Positions 36,533 to 45,711 of a stretch of DNA of 48,189 nt are shown piece after piece. The stretch covers positions 105,016 to 153,204 of the forward strand of contig PBPT01000082.1 of NCBI GenBank assembly GCA_002724735.1, written 5' to 3'. The notes under the pieces were generated by a model, which saw only the letters and a program-made list of their open reading frames with translations, ran no database searches and had not been told where the DNA came from. This stretch comes from Fidelibacterota bacterium (lineage in GTDB: Bacteria; Fidelibacterota; Marinisomatia; Marinisomatales; TCS55). Both the position numbers and the translations under genes were made by a program. Each line of letters begins with the position of its first letter. Positions within the stretch are counted from its first letter, which is position 1.

Positions 36533-37364
36533 AGGTATACTAGTACTTGCACAAAATCTTTCTGAAGTAAATTATGTAAAACAAGCAGAAGTGCTTGCAA
36601 TGAGTCTTAAAGTTACTAATCCAGAAACTAAAATTAGTATTGTAACAAACGACAAAGTTGAGTTCAAAAATTTATTTGATAAGATAATAGAAATTCCATG
36701 GAATGATGACGCACAGTTCAGTGACTGGAAAGTTGAAAATAGATGGAAGCTTTATCATGCTAGTCCTTATGATAAAACTATTGTAATGGATACTGATATG
36801 TTAATCTTGCAAGATATAACAACATGGTGGAAATTTTTAGAAAATTACAAATTGTTTTTTACTAGTAGTGTTCTTACATATAGAGGAGAAATTGCAGATA
36901 CGCAATACTATCGAAAAGCATTTATTGCAAATAATCTTCCTAATCTTTTTGCAGGATTTCATTACTTTGAAAAATCAAATATGTCATTAGAATTTTACAA
37001 ACTTTTAGAATTGGTCGTACAAAACTGGCAGGCGTTTTACGAAAAGTTTTTAGAAGGAGTCACAAGACCTAAACACGTTAGTATTGATGTGTGTGCTTCT
37101 ATAGTAGCATTAATTTTAGATTGTACAAATGATATTACAAATGCTAAAGCAAGTTTTCCTACATTTACTCATATGAAAAAATATTGTCAAGGATGGGTTG
37201 ATGGGTCTGATAACTGGCAAGATAGAGTCGGCTTTTATATGTCAAGAGATTGTGATATTAAGATTGGAAATTATAACCAAACAGGTATCTTGCATTATAC
37301 TGAAAATGATTTTTTAGAAAAATCTCCAGTAATTGAAAGATACAGGAATTATTTAAATGTCTGA
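36525..37364 (+). CDS. Putative GT-A glycosyltransferase, paralogue 2
   Basis: A 279-residue paralogue of the preceding enzyme. The N-terminus GILVLAQNLSEVNYVKQAEV parallels that gene, and the DxD motif is in IVMDTDMLIL (D89, D91). A later acidic HYTENDFLE segment near the C-terminus is similar in place to metal-binding histidines of GT8-like enzymes, though this is weak. It overlaps the upstream gene by eight bases and the downstream gene by eight bases. Tandem DxD paralogues with different interiors suggest two successive sugar transfers. Confidence 0.75.
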   Translation: MSKGILVLAQNLSEVNYVKQAEVLAMSLKVTNPETKISIVTNDKVEFKNLFDKIIEIPWNDDAQFSDWKVENRWKLYHASPYDKTIVMDTDMLILQDITTWWKFLENYKLFFTSSVLTYRGEIADTQYYRKAFIANNLPNLFAGFHYFEKSNMSLEFYKLLELVVQNWQAFYEKFLEGVTRPKHVSIDVCASIVALILDCTNDITNAKASFPTFTHMKKYCQGWVDGSDNWQDRVGFYMSRDCDIKIGNYNQTGILHYTENDFLEKSPVIERYRNYLNV

Positions 37365-38691
37365 TTTAAGCGAATTATTAAAAGCACTTACTACTAGTGT
37401 AGAAACTGATGATCTTACGTATGTATACTATTACAGCGATAGCGGAGAAATATTTAAAATATCAGGTGTAATAGATGAGGTTGAAGAAGGGCAAGAAATA
37501 CTTGAAGTACTTTACGATATTGCTAGTCCTATTCTAACTGGAGAAAAACGTACAACAGATTTTGTGGTCATTTATGATACTGCGTTAAAGCGTAAAACTT
37601 TAAAAGAAAAAAACTATCAAGATACGTTTAAAACTGCATCTGCTATGTGCTATCAAATACCTGTTATTGCAAAAAGCCTTGCAGGTCATTTTTCGTTATC
37701 TGAAATTTATGAAGATGTAAAAGTCTACATATGGGTTAAAGAGTTAGCTTATAAAAAAGATGACATAGTTTGGTATAATGATAATGTCTATAAATTACTT
37801 GCAGATAACGGAAAGGATAAAAGATGGAGCAAAAAAAATTCTAAGTTGTTTATTGAAAATGTATTCTTATCTGACATTCCTACGCAAAAGTTTTCAGTGT
37901 TAGAATTAAAATTTGAACAACAATATAAAGGTATACATGTTGATGTATGGTATGATGATTTAAATCATTTGGCAGGACAGCATGTATGGATAGGAGACTG
38001 TGTATATAAAATATTAGAAGACCAGCCCGCACACACAAATTTTGATCCAAAAAATGCAGAAATGCTAGTATCTAATGTAGCACTTAGGAACGACACAAAC
38101 AAAAATCTTACTTTTACACAAATTATCGATGATGGAAAATTATATTTAGATTTTAATAAAATTTATAGTGCAAAAATTATAGAATCTCATTATGATAAAA
38201 GTGCAGATGATATAGTTTATCATACAGATGAACGTCATATAATAGTTTGTAAAAAAGACTTTAAAATTCATATGGATACTTTTGACAAGAAAAAGTTTAA
38301 TTATTTAAAAACTGATTTAACATTACAAGATCAAAATACATTAAAAAACGGAGACAAAGTTTTACTAGGTACAAAATTATATAATGTACAGTTAAATAAA
38401 GAATTTGATATTATAGTAACTCAACATACTAATGAAAAATTCTGGCAACTGAATATACACCCCTCGACATTAAAATATTTTCAAACAACTAATTATGATC
38501 AAGATGACCTTTTGTACTTTAGTATTACTGCAAAACATGATCCTAATATACTTTATAGGTCATTGAAAATACCATTATCAATGTTAGCTGATAAATTAGT
38601 AATTCCGTTTAAATATGATGCAGAACATAAAGAAGATCTTAGTATATATACAGCAAAGTATTTTGATAGTTATGGACACGAAATTTTATGA
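37357..38691 (+). CDS. Unknown protein with carbohydrate-binding-module-like repeats
   Basis: A 444-residue protein with no recognised catalytic motif. Residues about 130-150 (YKKDDIVWYNDNVYKLLAD) and 205-238 (AGQHVWIGDCVYKILED, then NFDPKNAEML) follow the pattern of short CBM5/12-like modules, in which aromatic residues bind polysaccharide. A weaker unit is NGDKVLLGTKLYNVQL near residue 340. The N-terminal 120 residues and the C-terminal third are beta-rich and unassigned. Similar units occur several times in the giant virion protein. No signal peptide is present. Sitting among glycosyltransferases, it may bind the glycan being built, or be a virion decoration. Confidence 0.6.
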   Translation: MSDLSELLKALTTSVETDDLTYVYYYSDSGEIFKISGVIDEVEEGQEILEVLYDIASPILTGEKRTTDFVVIYDTALKRKTLKEKNYQDTFKTASAMCYQIPVIAKSLAGHFSLSEIYEDVKVYIWVKELAYKKDDIVWYNDNVYKLLADNGKDKRWSKKNSKLFIENVFLSDIPTQKFSVLELKFEQQYKGIHVDVWYDDLNHLAGQHVWIGDCVYKILEDQPAHTNFDPKNAEMLVSNVALRNDTNKNLTFTQIIDDGKLYLDFNKIYSAKIIESHYDKSADDIVYHTDERHIIVCKKDFKIHMDTFDKKKFNYLKTDLTLQDQNTLKNGDKVLLGTKLYNVQLNKEFDIIVTQHTNEKFWQLNIHPSTLKYFQTTNYDQDDLLYFSITAKHDPNILYRSLKIPLSMLADKLVIPFKYDAEHKEDLSIYTAKYFDSYGHEIL

Positions 38692-39611
38692 CCAACAGAT
38701 TTAAAGTAACAGACTATGACATAATTTATTTAAGTTATGACGAACCTAATGCAGAAAAAAACTATGCAGACTTATGCAGTAAAGTTCCGTGGGCAAAACG
38801 TATACATGGAGTTGAAGGTTCTGACGCCGCACACAAAGCTTGTGCTGAAATAAGTGAAACTGATAGATTTATAACCGTAGATGGAGATAACATAATAGAT
38901 CCTAAATTTATTCAGCAAGTTATAGATTTTGATGAACATGAAGATCTACAGCATAGTGTTATAAGTTGGGCAGGATATAATGTAGTCAATGGTTTAATGT
39001 ATGGCAATGGCGGACTTAAATGTTGGCCAAAGAAATTTGTACTTAATATGCGTACCCATGAAAATGCTGATCCTAATAATGCTCATGCACAAGTTGACTT
39101 TTGTTGGGATATAAATTATATTCAAATGAATAGTTGTTTTAGTTATGTATATAATAACCATACTGCCCAGCAAGCTTGGAGAGCAGGCTTTCGTGAAGGT
39201 GTGAAAATGGCATTAGATAGAGGAGTGCGTGTTACGAAAGAGGAGTTTGCAAATTTACACTGGAAGAACTTACATAGGTTGTATATTTGGTTAACAGTTG
39301 GCAGCGATGCAAAAAATGGGCTTTGGGCAATATACGGAGCAAGAGAAGGCCTATACAAAACAATGGCTACAGAATGGGACTACATAAATGTAAGAGATTT
39401 TGAATATTTGAACAACTATTGGAATGAGCAAGTAAAAATAGAAGAGGAAAATCTTTTAGATGCAGTGAAAAAATTAGGTAGCAAATTATTAAATGAATTA
39501 GATGTTCCTATCCCAGTAGATCCTTTTAGTGAAGAACAAAGCAAATTTTTTAAAACTGTTTATCAAAATCCTGGTAGGATGGCAAATCAATTCATTGATA
39601 TTGAGAGATAA
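38688..39611 (+). CDS. Putative GT-A/family 2-like glycosyltransferase
   Basis: A 307-residue protein. The N-terminal DYDIIYLSYDEPNAEKNYAD is a nucleotide-binding beta-alpha start typical of family 2-like enzymes, and FITVDGDNIIDPKF carries a DxD-type motif (D65, D67). YGNGGLKCWPKKFV resembles the acceptor-loop segment of such proteins. A long C-terminal helical region (ENLLDAVKKLGSKLLNELD) is extra. It overlaps the upstream gene by four bases (ATGA) and ends two bases before the radical SAM gene. Substrate is unknown. Confidence 0.65.
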   Translation: MTNRFKVTDYDIIYLSYDEPNAEKNYADLCSKVPWAKRIHGVEGSDAAHKACAEISETDRFITVDGDNIIDPKFIQQVIDFDEHEDLQHSVISWAGYNVVNGLMYGNGGLKCWPKKFVLNMRTHENADPNNAHAQVDFCWDINYIQMNSCFSYVYNNHTAQQAWRAGFREGVKMALDRGVRVTKEEFANLHWKNLHRLYIWLTVGSDAKNGLWAIYGAREGLYKTMATEWDYINVRDFEYLNNYWNEQVKIEEENLLDAVKKLGSKLLNELDVPIPVDPFSEEQSKFFKTVYQNPGRMANQFIDIER

Positions 39612-39613
39612 AC

Positions 39614-41017
39614 ATGAGTCAAAGCAGTTATAATGCTGGAGCCGAATACGCTAGAGAGAAGCTAAAGCAAATTAGTTGTTCAATGTGTCTTGCAAAATGG
39701 ACACAAGTAACAATGCATTTGCATAATGGGCATACCCATAGCTGTCATCATCCTGCTCCTCATTTTATTCCTTTAGATGAAATAAAACAAAATCCCCATG
39801 CATTGCATAATACAAAACATAAAATAAAACAACGCCAACTAATGCTTGCAGGAGAACAACCAGAAGAATGCAACTATTGTTGGAATATAGAAAATTTAAA
39901 TCATGGGCATTTTAGTGATAGGCATTTTAAAAGTGGAGAAGATTGGAACGAAGGACAACTTGAAAAAATAAAAGCAAACCCTTTAGATGAAAATTTTTTA
40001 CCAACTTATGTTGAAGTTAGTTTTAATAATACTTGTAATTTTGCTTGTATGTATTGCAGTCCACAAATATCTAGTAAATGGATGGAGGATATTGAACACG
40101 GTGGAGCATATGACCTAGGAAATTATCAAGTCCATCATCTTGATTACTTACGCATTAAAAATCAAATACCAATTCCTAACAGAGAAGTTAATCCTTATAT
40201 TGAAGCATTTTGGAAAATATGGCCTGAGCTATATACTAATTTAAAAGTTTTTAGAATTACAGGCGGAGAACCGTTGTTAAGTAAACACACATGGAAAGTA
40301 TTAAAGTATATTCAAGATAATCCTAATCCAGATTTGATAATAGGAATAAACACAAATTTAGGAGTACAAGATGCTTTTATTGATAGATTAATACCTATAG
40401 CAAAAGATCTAATTCTTAATAATAAAGTAAAAAACTTTGAATTATATACAAGCGTCGAAAGTACAGGAGTACAAGCAGAATATATTAGAGATGGATTAGA
40501 TTATAAAAAGTTTATTAGCAATCTTAATAAAGTAACAAGCGAAATTCCAATGTTAGATTGGAAGTCAAAAACAGTTATTATGGCAACATATAATTTATTA
40601 AGTATTCCTAATTTTAGAAATTTGCTAGAATGGTTACTTGAATGGCGTACTAAACATGGTTCAGCTACGTGGAAAAAGTTATGGTTAGATATAAGTTATT
40701 TAACTTATCCTAACTGGCAAACTATTGCATTAGCTGATAATAATATGTTAGCTATAATGGAGTCTGATTTAAAATTTATGCAAGATCATAAAGAACAAGC
40801 AATAGGACATCACGGATTTCAAGATACCGAAATTTCAAAAATGGCAAGGGCTGTAGACTATGTGACGCAAAATATAAGCAAAGATAAAACAACTGAGATG
40901 ATGCAGTTTTATAATTTTTTTAATGCTTATGATTTGAGAAGAAATAAAAACTTTGTAAAAACTTTTCCAGAATTTGCAAATTTTTATAGTAGGTGCAAAG
41001 AGGTAGCAAATGCATAA
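39614..41017 (+). CDS. Twitch-domain radical SAM enzyme, copy 1
   Basis: A 467-residue protein. The radical SAM motif CxxxCxxC is C141, C145, C148 (TCNFACMYC), followed by FRITGGEPLL as the SAM-binding GGE segment. An N-terminal Cys-rich region (C22, C25, C44, C86, C89; CSMCLAKW and ECNYCW) looks like the auxiliary iron-sulphur 'twitch' region of a family recalled from phages and marine bacteria. Such enzymes use radical chemistry on peptides or sugars, and the substrate of this family is not established. It lies inside the glycan operon and is paralogous to the gene at 42984. Overlaps the next gene by eight bases. Confidence 0.85.
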   Translation: MSQSSYNAGAEYAREKLKQISCSMCLAKWTQVTMHLHNGHTHSCHHPAPHFIPLDEIKQNPHALHNTKHKIKQRQLMLAGEQPEECNYCWNIENLNHGHFSDRHFKSGEDWNEGQLEKIKANPLDENFLPTYVEVSFNNTCNFACMYCSPQISSKWMEDIEHGGAYDLGNYQVHHLDYLRIKNQIPIPNREVNPYIEAFWKIWPELYTNLKVFRITGGEPLLSKHTWKVLKYIQDNPNPDLIIGINTNLGVQDAFIDRLIPIAKDLILNNKVKNFELYTSVESTGVQAEYIRDGLDYKKFISNLNKVTSEIPMLDWKSKTVIMATYNLLSIPNFRNLLEWLLEWRTKHGSATWKKLWLDISYLTYPNWQTIALADNNMLAIMESDLKFMQDHKEQAIGHHGFQDTEISKMARAVDYVTQNISKDKTTEMMQFYNFFNAYDLRRNKNFVKTFPEFANFYSRCKEVANA

Positions 41018-42272
41018 AGTTCCAATATGGCATAGGACAGATTTAAACGACTATCCAGAGACTCCCGATGGTCAAAAGTTATACAAGTATCATTGTGGTA
41101 TTAATTTAGATTATTTGAATAATACTTACAATGCTCATGGTGATCCTGGTATTAACATAGGAGTAGCAGGTATACATAAAACAAGGGTATACGAAGATAT
41201 TGATTCAAATTACAAAGGAAAATATTACTATCCTTTTATATTGATGCAACCTATAGAAGGAGTACATTATGGTTCTGTGCCAGATAAACCTATTATAGAT
41301 ATTGAACCAGAACATATATTAAATATAAAAACAGGTAGATGTAAAATTTTAATTGTGAATACCATGGAAGGTTGGGATCATAATTCGTTCTTTAAAATTT
41401 TAATTGATGCTATCAAGAGTAAATATTTCCTAAAATATAATGATTTTGTAATACTGTCGGGCAATATGGAAGAAACCCAATATGGTACGCCTACTGTGTA
41501 TCATAATTGGTGGGAACAGCATCTACGAGAGCACGATTTGGGAGAACTATTAGAACAAGGTGTCCTAAGCATGAATAATTGGGAAAGGCCACACAAGTTT
41601 ATTTGTTTGAATAGAAGACCTCACGCCCATAGAATAGCAATTACAACACTATTACATAATTATAAACACAAAGGTATACTTACACTTGCTAAAAAAGTTG
41701 ACAACCATACAGAAGTTTTTGATAAAAATCTTAAACTTATGAATGAATACTATCCTGGATTAACAGCAAAGCCTAAAGCTATGAATCGTCTTCTTAAAGA
41801 TTTACCTTTGGAATATAATGACGGAGTAGACCCAAATACAGAAAATCCAGTACATGATGATGCCCCTGATAAATTTTATATGAGTTATCTACATGTCGTT
41901 ACGGAAACATTTGGGAGAGGATCACAAACTTTTTTTAGTGAAAAAGTTTTCAAACCAATTATATACTTCCAGCCTTTTGTATTAGTGGGTGCATATAATG
42001 ATTTGCATAGGTTAAAAAGTTTAGGTTATAAAACTTTTAATGGTATAATAGACGAAAGTTATGATGATATTAAGGATGACGAGAAAAGATTAATAGTGTT
42101 ATCGAAAGAAATAGGTAGAATTGTTTCTATGTCAAATGATGAAATTAATAATTTTTATCAAAGTTGCTACGACATCATGATGCACAATTTTTTCCATTGG
42201 ATATATAGGCAACAAACAATACATATTGATTTAAAAAATAATTTGTTAAGGAAGTTAAATGGATACGCCTAG
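41010..42272 (+). CDS. Transferase-like protein (FxCxN-HR/TEK family), copy 1
   Basis: A 420-residue protein sharing a motif set with the genes at 44416 and 47022: F-x-C-x-N-x5-H-R (F197, C199, N201, H207, R208), VTET (297-300), SEK (310-312), QPFVLVG (321-327) and DESYD (348-352). The set resembles C-terminal halves of GT-B glycosyltransferases, where an EK/E pair binds the sugar nucleotide; exact family unknown. The N-terminal half differs from its paralogues and may bind the acceptor. No membrane segment is visible. It overlaps the radical SAM gene by eight bases and the hydrolase gene by 14 bases. Confidence 0.6.
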   Translation: MHKVPIWHRTDLNDYPETPDGQKLYKYHCGINLDYLNNTYNAHGDPGINIGVAGIHKTRVYEDIDSNYKGKYYYPFILMQPIEGVHYGSVPDKPIIDIEPEHILNIKTGRCKILIVNTMEGWDHNSFFKILIDAIKSKYFLKYNDFVILSGNMEETQYGTPTVYHNWWEQHLREHDLGELLEQGVLSMNNWERPHKFICLNRRPHAHRIAITTLLHNYKHKGILTLAKKVDNHTEVFDKNLKLMNEYYPGLTAKPKAMNRLLKDLPLEYNDGVDPNTENPVHDDAPDKFYMSYLHVVTETFGRGSQTFFSEKVFKPIIYFQPFVLVGAYNDLHRLKSLGYKTFNGIIDESYDDIKDDEKRLIVLSKEIGRIVSMSNDEINNFYQSCYDIMMHNFFHWIYRQQTIHIDLKNNLLRKLNGYA

Positions 42273-42987
42273 TTTATTTGCATTTGGTTGTAGTTATACA
42301 TACGGACATGGTTTAGAAGACTGCTTCGAACTTTATCCCAATGGTAACAATGGTCCAGGAAAACTTCCTACAAGATTGGGTTACACAAATATAATTGCAA
42401 AGAAAATTGGTAGGAGGGTGATTAACTGTGCATCTCCTGGCTCAAGTAATAAATTAATTATGCATACTATAAACATGATAAAACAAGAAGAATATTATAC
42501 GGTTCATCAAGGAAAAAAACTTAAAAAATTACAAACTTATTGGAGAGAAAAAATTCCTGCTATGAATCCTGATACAGATGCTGTAATAATTCAATGGAGT
42601 TACATAGACCGACACTGTGTTTTAGATCAATATGCAGACGTGCAATTAGATAAAGTAGAAAATTTAGGACCGTGGGTAAAAAAAGGTAGATCTCCAAAAT
42701 ATTATAAATTTGTTTGGTCTACTTACGATGATCAAATTAGTGTATATCATTATATAAATTATGCTGATCTTACACTAAAAAACATGGGCTTTAAAAAAGT
42801 TTTACATTTGCCTCCGCCGTTGTTAAGTTTGCATAGAAGCAAATTAGAAAAGGGTTTGGTTATGGCAGATACAGATATTACACGACACTCATGTGATAAG
42901 GCTTTAGATGGCGGCCATCCAGGTCCTCTATCACAACAAGCGTATGCTGAACATTTGTTAGAGGATTATGCTGAATATTTAAAATGA
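42259..42987 (+). CDS. SGNH/GDSL-like hydrolase, copy 1
   Basis: A 242-residue protein with SGNH-family blocks: FAFGCSYT with nucleophile S12, NCASPGSSN with G61 and N64 as oxyanion candidates, and a C-terminal DGGHPG with D217 and H220 (DxxH). The usual chemistry is ester hydrolysis or acyl transfer, for example removal of O-acetyl groups from polysaccharide. No signal peptide is visible, so it would act in the cytoplasm or in the virion. Overlaps the transferase-like gene by 14 bases and the second radical SAM gene by four bases (ATGA). Confidence 0.75.
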   Translation: MDTPSLFAFGCSYTYGHGLEDCFELYPNGNNGPGKLPTRLGYTNIIAKKIGRRVINCASPGSSNKLIMHTINMIKQEEYYTVHQGKKLKKLQTYWREKIPAMNPDTDAVIIQWSYIDRHCVLDQYADVQLDKVENLGPWVKKGRSPKYYKFVWSTYDDQISVYHYINYADLTLKNMGFKKVLHLPPPLLSLHRSKLEKGLVMADTDITRHSCDKALDGGHPGPLSQQAYAEHLLEDYAEYLK

Positions 42988-44438
42988 AAAAGATAACTGA
43001 AATAGATCCGCAAACTGCCGCACAGCAAGTATTGCCCATGTTGGATGAAATATCTCCTAGCATGTGCATGGCTAAATGGTTGTGGTCAAGTATCCATTTG
43101 ACTAATGGTCTTACTAATAGTTGTTTTTTACCTCCGCTACACAAAATTGATCCAAAAGCAGTAGAAAATAATCCAAGAGCTTTACACAATACACCAGAGA
43201 AAAAAGCACAACGTAAAATGATGCTCAAAGGAGAACAACCAGAAGGATGTAATAGTTGTTGGAAAGTAGAAGCTCAAGGTAAACAACTTAGTGATCGTGC
43301 TTATCGCAGTTCAGAGCCCTGGGCACAACAAGGATGGGAAGAAGTTATTGCTACTGGTTCCGAAGGGGACATTGATCCAACATATTTAGAAGTAAATTTT
43401 AATCATGCTTGCAATCTTGCATGTAGTTACTGTAGTCCTCATTTGAGTAGTAAGTGGGCAGAAGATATTGAGCAAAATGGTCCATATCCTACTAAAGTTC
43501 CACACAATAGTATTGAATATTTTAAGAGCATAGGACATTATCCTATTCCAAACAGAGAACACAATCCTTATGTGGAAGCTTTTTGGAAATGGTGGCCTGA
43601 GTTATATCCTAAATTAAAACATTTTAGGATGACCGGAGGTGAGCCTTTAATGGATAAAAATACATTTCGTGTATTAGATTATGTCTTAGATCATCCACGA
43701 GATGATCTTAATATTAGCATCACCTCAAATGCAAGTGTTCCAAAAAAAAATTGGGATAGGTTTGTAGATACAGTAAGTTTCATAGATGAATATAAAAAAT
43801 TAGAAAGCTTTAGGCTGTATGTAAGTGTAGACGGATGGGGAGAACAAGCCGAATATATGCGTGACGGTTTAGATTTTGAGCTTCTATGGAATAATGTAAA
43901 CAATTATTTAACTAGAACCAAAGACGGCCTAGTAACTTTTATTGTTACATTAAATATGTTGAGTATGCCAAGTGTTAAAAAACTAATGCAAGGTATTCTT
44001 GAATTACAACGTATACATAATGTAAAAAAAACAAGGCGTGATGATAATGGAAAGTTGACATACTATGGCAACCATAGAGTATTTGTGGACACACCAGCTT
44101 TACATTATCCTGCTTGGCAAAGTTTAAAAGTATTGCCAGAGGAATTTTGGCATTACGGGGATGAGTGTTTAGAATTTATGAAAGCTAATACTGATAAACA
44201 ACGTGAAAGTCGCTGGGTTGGATTCAAACCACATCAAATTAAGCGTTTTGAAAGAAGTTTAGATTTTATGAAGCAAGGATTTCCTACAGAACAAGACAAA
44301 ATAAATGCACAGGAGAATTTTGTTAGATTTTTTGAAGAATACGATAAAAGAAGAAATTTAAATTTTCATAAAACATTTGTTGAATTTAGTCCTTATGTAA
44401 AAAGATGGAAGAAAAATGCGATACTCACATCATCATAA
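42984..44438 (+). CDS. Twitch-domain radical SAM enzyme, copy 2
   Basis: A 484-residue paralogue of the protein at 39614. The radical SAM cysteines are C143, C147, C150 (ACNLACSYC) and the GGE segment is FRMTGGEPLM. N-terminal auxiliary cysteines are C28, C47, C89 and C92; the extra cysteine at the first cluster of copy 1 (C22) has no counterpart here, so auxiliary cluster binding may differ. Conserved stretches are MxAKW, NNPRALHNTPEKKAQRKMM, LKGEQPEGCNSCW and SSKWAEDIEQNGPY. It overlaps the downstream transferase-like gene by 23 bases, one of the longest overlaps in the operon. Confidence 0.85.
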   Translation: MKKITEIDPQTAAQQVLPMLDEISPSMCMAKWLWSSIHLTNGLTNSCFLPPLHKIDPKAVENNPRALHNTPEKKAQRKMMLKGEQPEGCNSCWKVEAQGKQLSDRAYRSSEPWAQQGWEEVIATGSEGDIDPTYLEVNFNHACNLACSYCSPHLSSKWAEDIEQNGPYPTKVPHNSIEYFKSIGHYPIPNREHNPYVEAFWKWWPELYPKLKHFRMTGGEPLMDKNTFRVLDYVLDHPRDDLNISITSNASVPKKNWDRFVDTVSFIDEYKKLESFRLYVSVDGWGEQAEYMRDGLDFELLWNNVNNYLTRTKDGLVTFIVTLNMLSMPSVKKLMQGILELQRIHNVKKTRRDDNGKLTYYGNHRVFVDTPALHYPAWQSLKVLPEEFWHYGDECLEFMKANTDKQRESRWVGFKPHQIKRFERSLDFMKQGFPTEQDKINAQENFVRFFEEYDKRRNLNFHKTFVEFSPYVKRWKKNAILTSS

Positions 44439-45711
44439 TCTATTAGAAGAACATGACTTGCTTAATCCGAACAATACAGGACTGTATAGCAACTACCCTC
44501 TAGGACCTGCTTGGTTCCCTTTACGAGAAAAAACAAAGCAACAAGAAGGTTGGGACAGCATGTTTATTGATTTAGGTAAAACTTTTTTCAAAGGTGTAAA
44601 TAATCCTTATGCTGTATATATGGGTGTGGGAAAAATAGGTTATCTAGAATTACCAAGCACAATACTTGATGTAAAACCTAGGAATAGAATTAGGAAAAAA
44701 GGATTAAAAATTTATTTGCTAGAACCTCTAAGTACTTACAATATCCATGAAACTAATCCTCAGCACATTTATGCAAATTATGAATTAGACGATATTGCAG
44801 ATATTAGAGCTAGGGAGTTAGATAGTATTTCTATATTTGCAGAACGTAATGAACTTCCAGATGTAACAGTTTATGCTCCTGATTATAGAATAAATGAATT
44901 TTTTGGAATGACATATCCTAACCTAAATTTATATTGTTCACCTGTTGGTTGGATATATCCTGCAACTATGAAAATAGATATAGACATTCCAGAAAAAACT
45001 AGTATACGTGCAAAATTTTGGTGCGGTAATTGGAAGTATGGCGCTCATAGGCATTTAATTGCATCATACCTTGCTGGAAGATTTGATTCTAATGAAATAA
45101 ATTTAAGTTGGATATACAGTTCTAGTCCATCTATGCTAAAAAATAATTTATGGTTTAATTTAAAAAAATTAAAAAAATGGGAAAATCCTATTTTAAATGG
45201 TGCTCAAAAATTAGATTTACTTGCTCCTCAAACAATGGGCGTAAAAATGAAACGTGCATTAGATATTACAGAACAAGCACCGGACTTACACACGAATACA
45301 AATCCTAAAAGCTACTATGACGAAAGTTTTTGTGCTATTGTTAATGAAACAAGGTTTGCTCAAGCTACAGGATTGCTTACAGAAAAAATAATGATGCCTA
45401 TGCTTAACTGTAAACCGTTTATTATGGTTGGCCCTCCAGGGAATTTAGAATATATGAAAAGATGGGGATTTGAAACATTTAGTGATTATTGGGACGAAAG
45501 CTATGATAAAGAAGAACAGCATGATAAACGTCTCGCAAAAATTTTAGGATTAATAGACTGGATAGGTTCTAAGAGTATAGAAGAATTACAAGACTTGTAT
45601 GAAAGAATGTTACCAACTTTAATGTTTAATCAAGTTAGAATTTTAGACTTACAAGAACAGTTATTAGCAGAACCTATTACAAAAAACATTTTATTCAAGA
45701 GGCTCGGATGA
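44416..45711 (+). CDS. Transferase-like protein (FxCxN-HR/TEK family), copy 2
   Basis: A 431-residue protein with the same spaced motifs as the gene at 41010: F201, C203, N205, H211, R212; NET (310-312); TEK (322-324); CKPFIMVG (332-339); DESYD (360-364). The N-terminal 190 residues differ. The ATG at 44416 lies 23 bases inside the radical SAM gene; a GGAAG ribosome-like site precedes it, and the next in-frame ATG is far downstream, so this start is preferred. It overlaps the acyltransferase gene by four bases (ATGA). Probably a sugar transferase, exact family unknown. Confidence 0.6.
   Translation: MRYSHHHNLLEEHDLLNPNNTGLYSNYPLGPAWFPLREKTKQQEGWDSMFIDLGKTFFKGVNNPYAVYMGVGKIGYLELPSTILDVKPRNRIRKKGLKIYLLEPLSTYNIHETNPQHIYANYELDDIADIRARELDSISIFAERNELPDVTVYAPDYRINEFFGMTYPNLNLYCSPVGWIYPATMKIDIDIPEKTSIRAKFWCGNWKYGAHRHLIASYLAGRFDSNEINLSWIYSSSPSMLKNNLWFNLKKLKKWENPILNGAQKLDLLAPQTMGVKMKRALDITEQAPDLHTNTNPKSYYDESFCAIVNETRFAQATGLLTEKIMMPMLNCKPFIMVGPPGNLEYMKRWGFETFSDYWDESYDKEEQHDKRLAKILGLIDWIGSKSIEELQDLYERMLPTLMFNQVRILDLQEQLLAEPITKNILFKRLG

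Noticed and set aside
39614-44438. Radical SAM pair as a RiPP peptide-modification system
   Set aside because: No small precursor peptide gene, RRE-like protein or peptidase is seen nearby; all neighbours are glycan-type genes. Kept only as an alternative.
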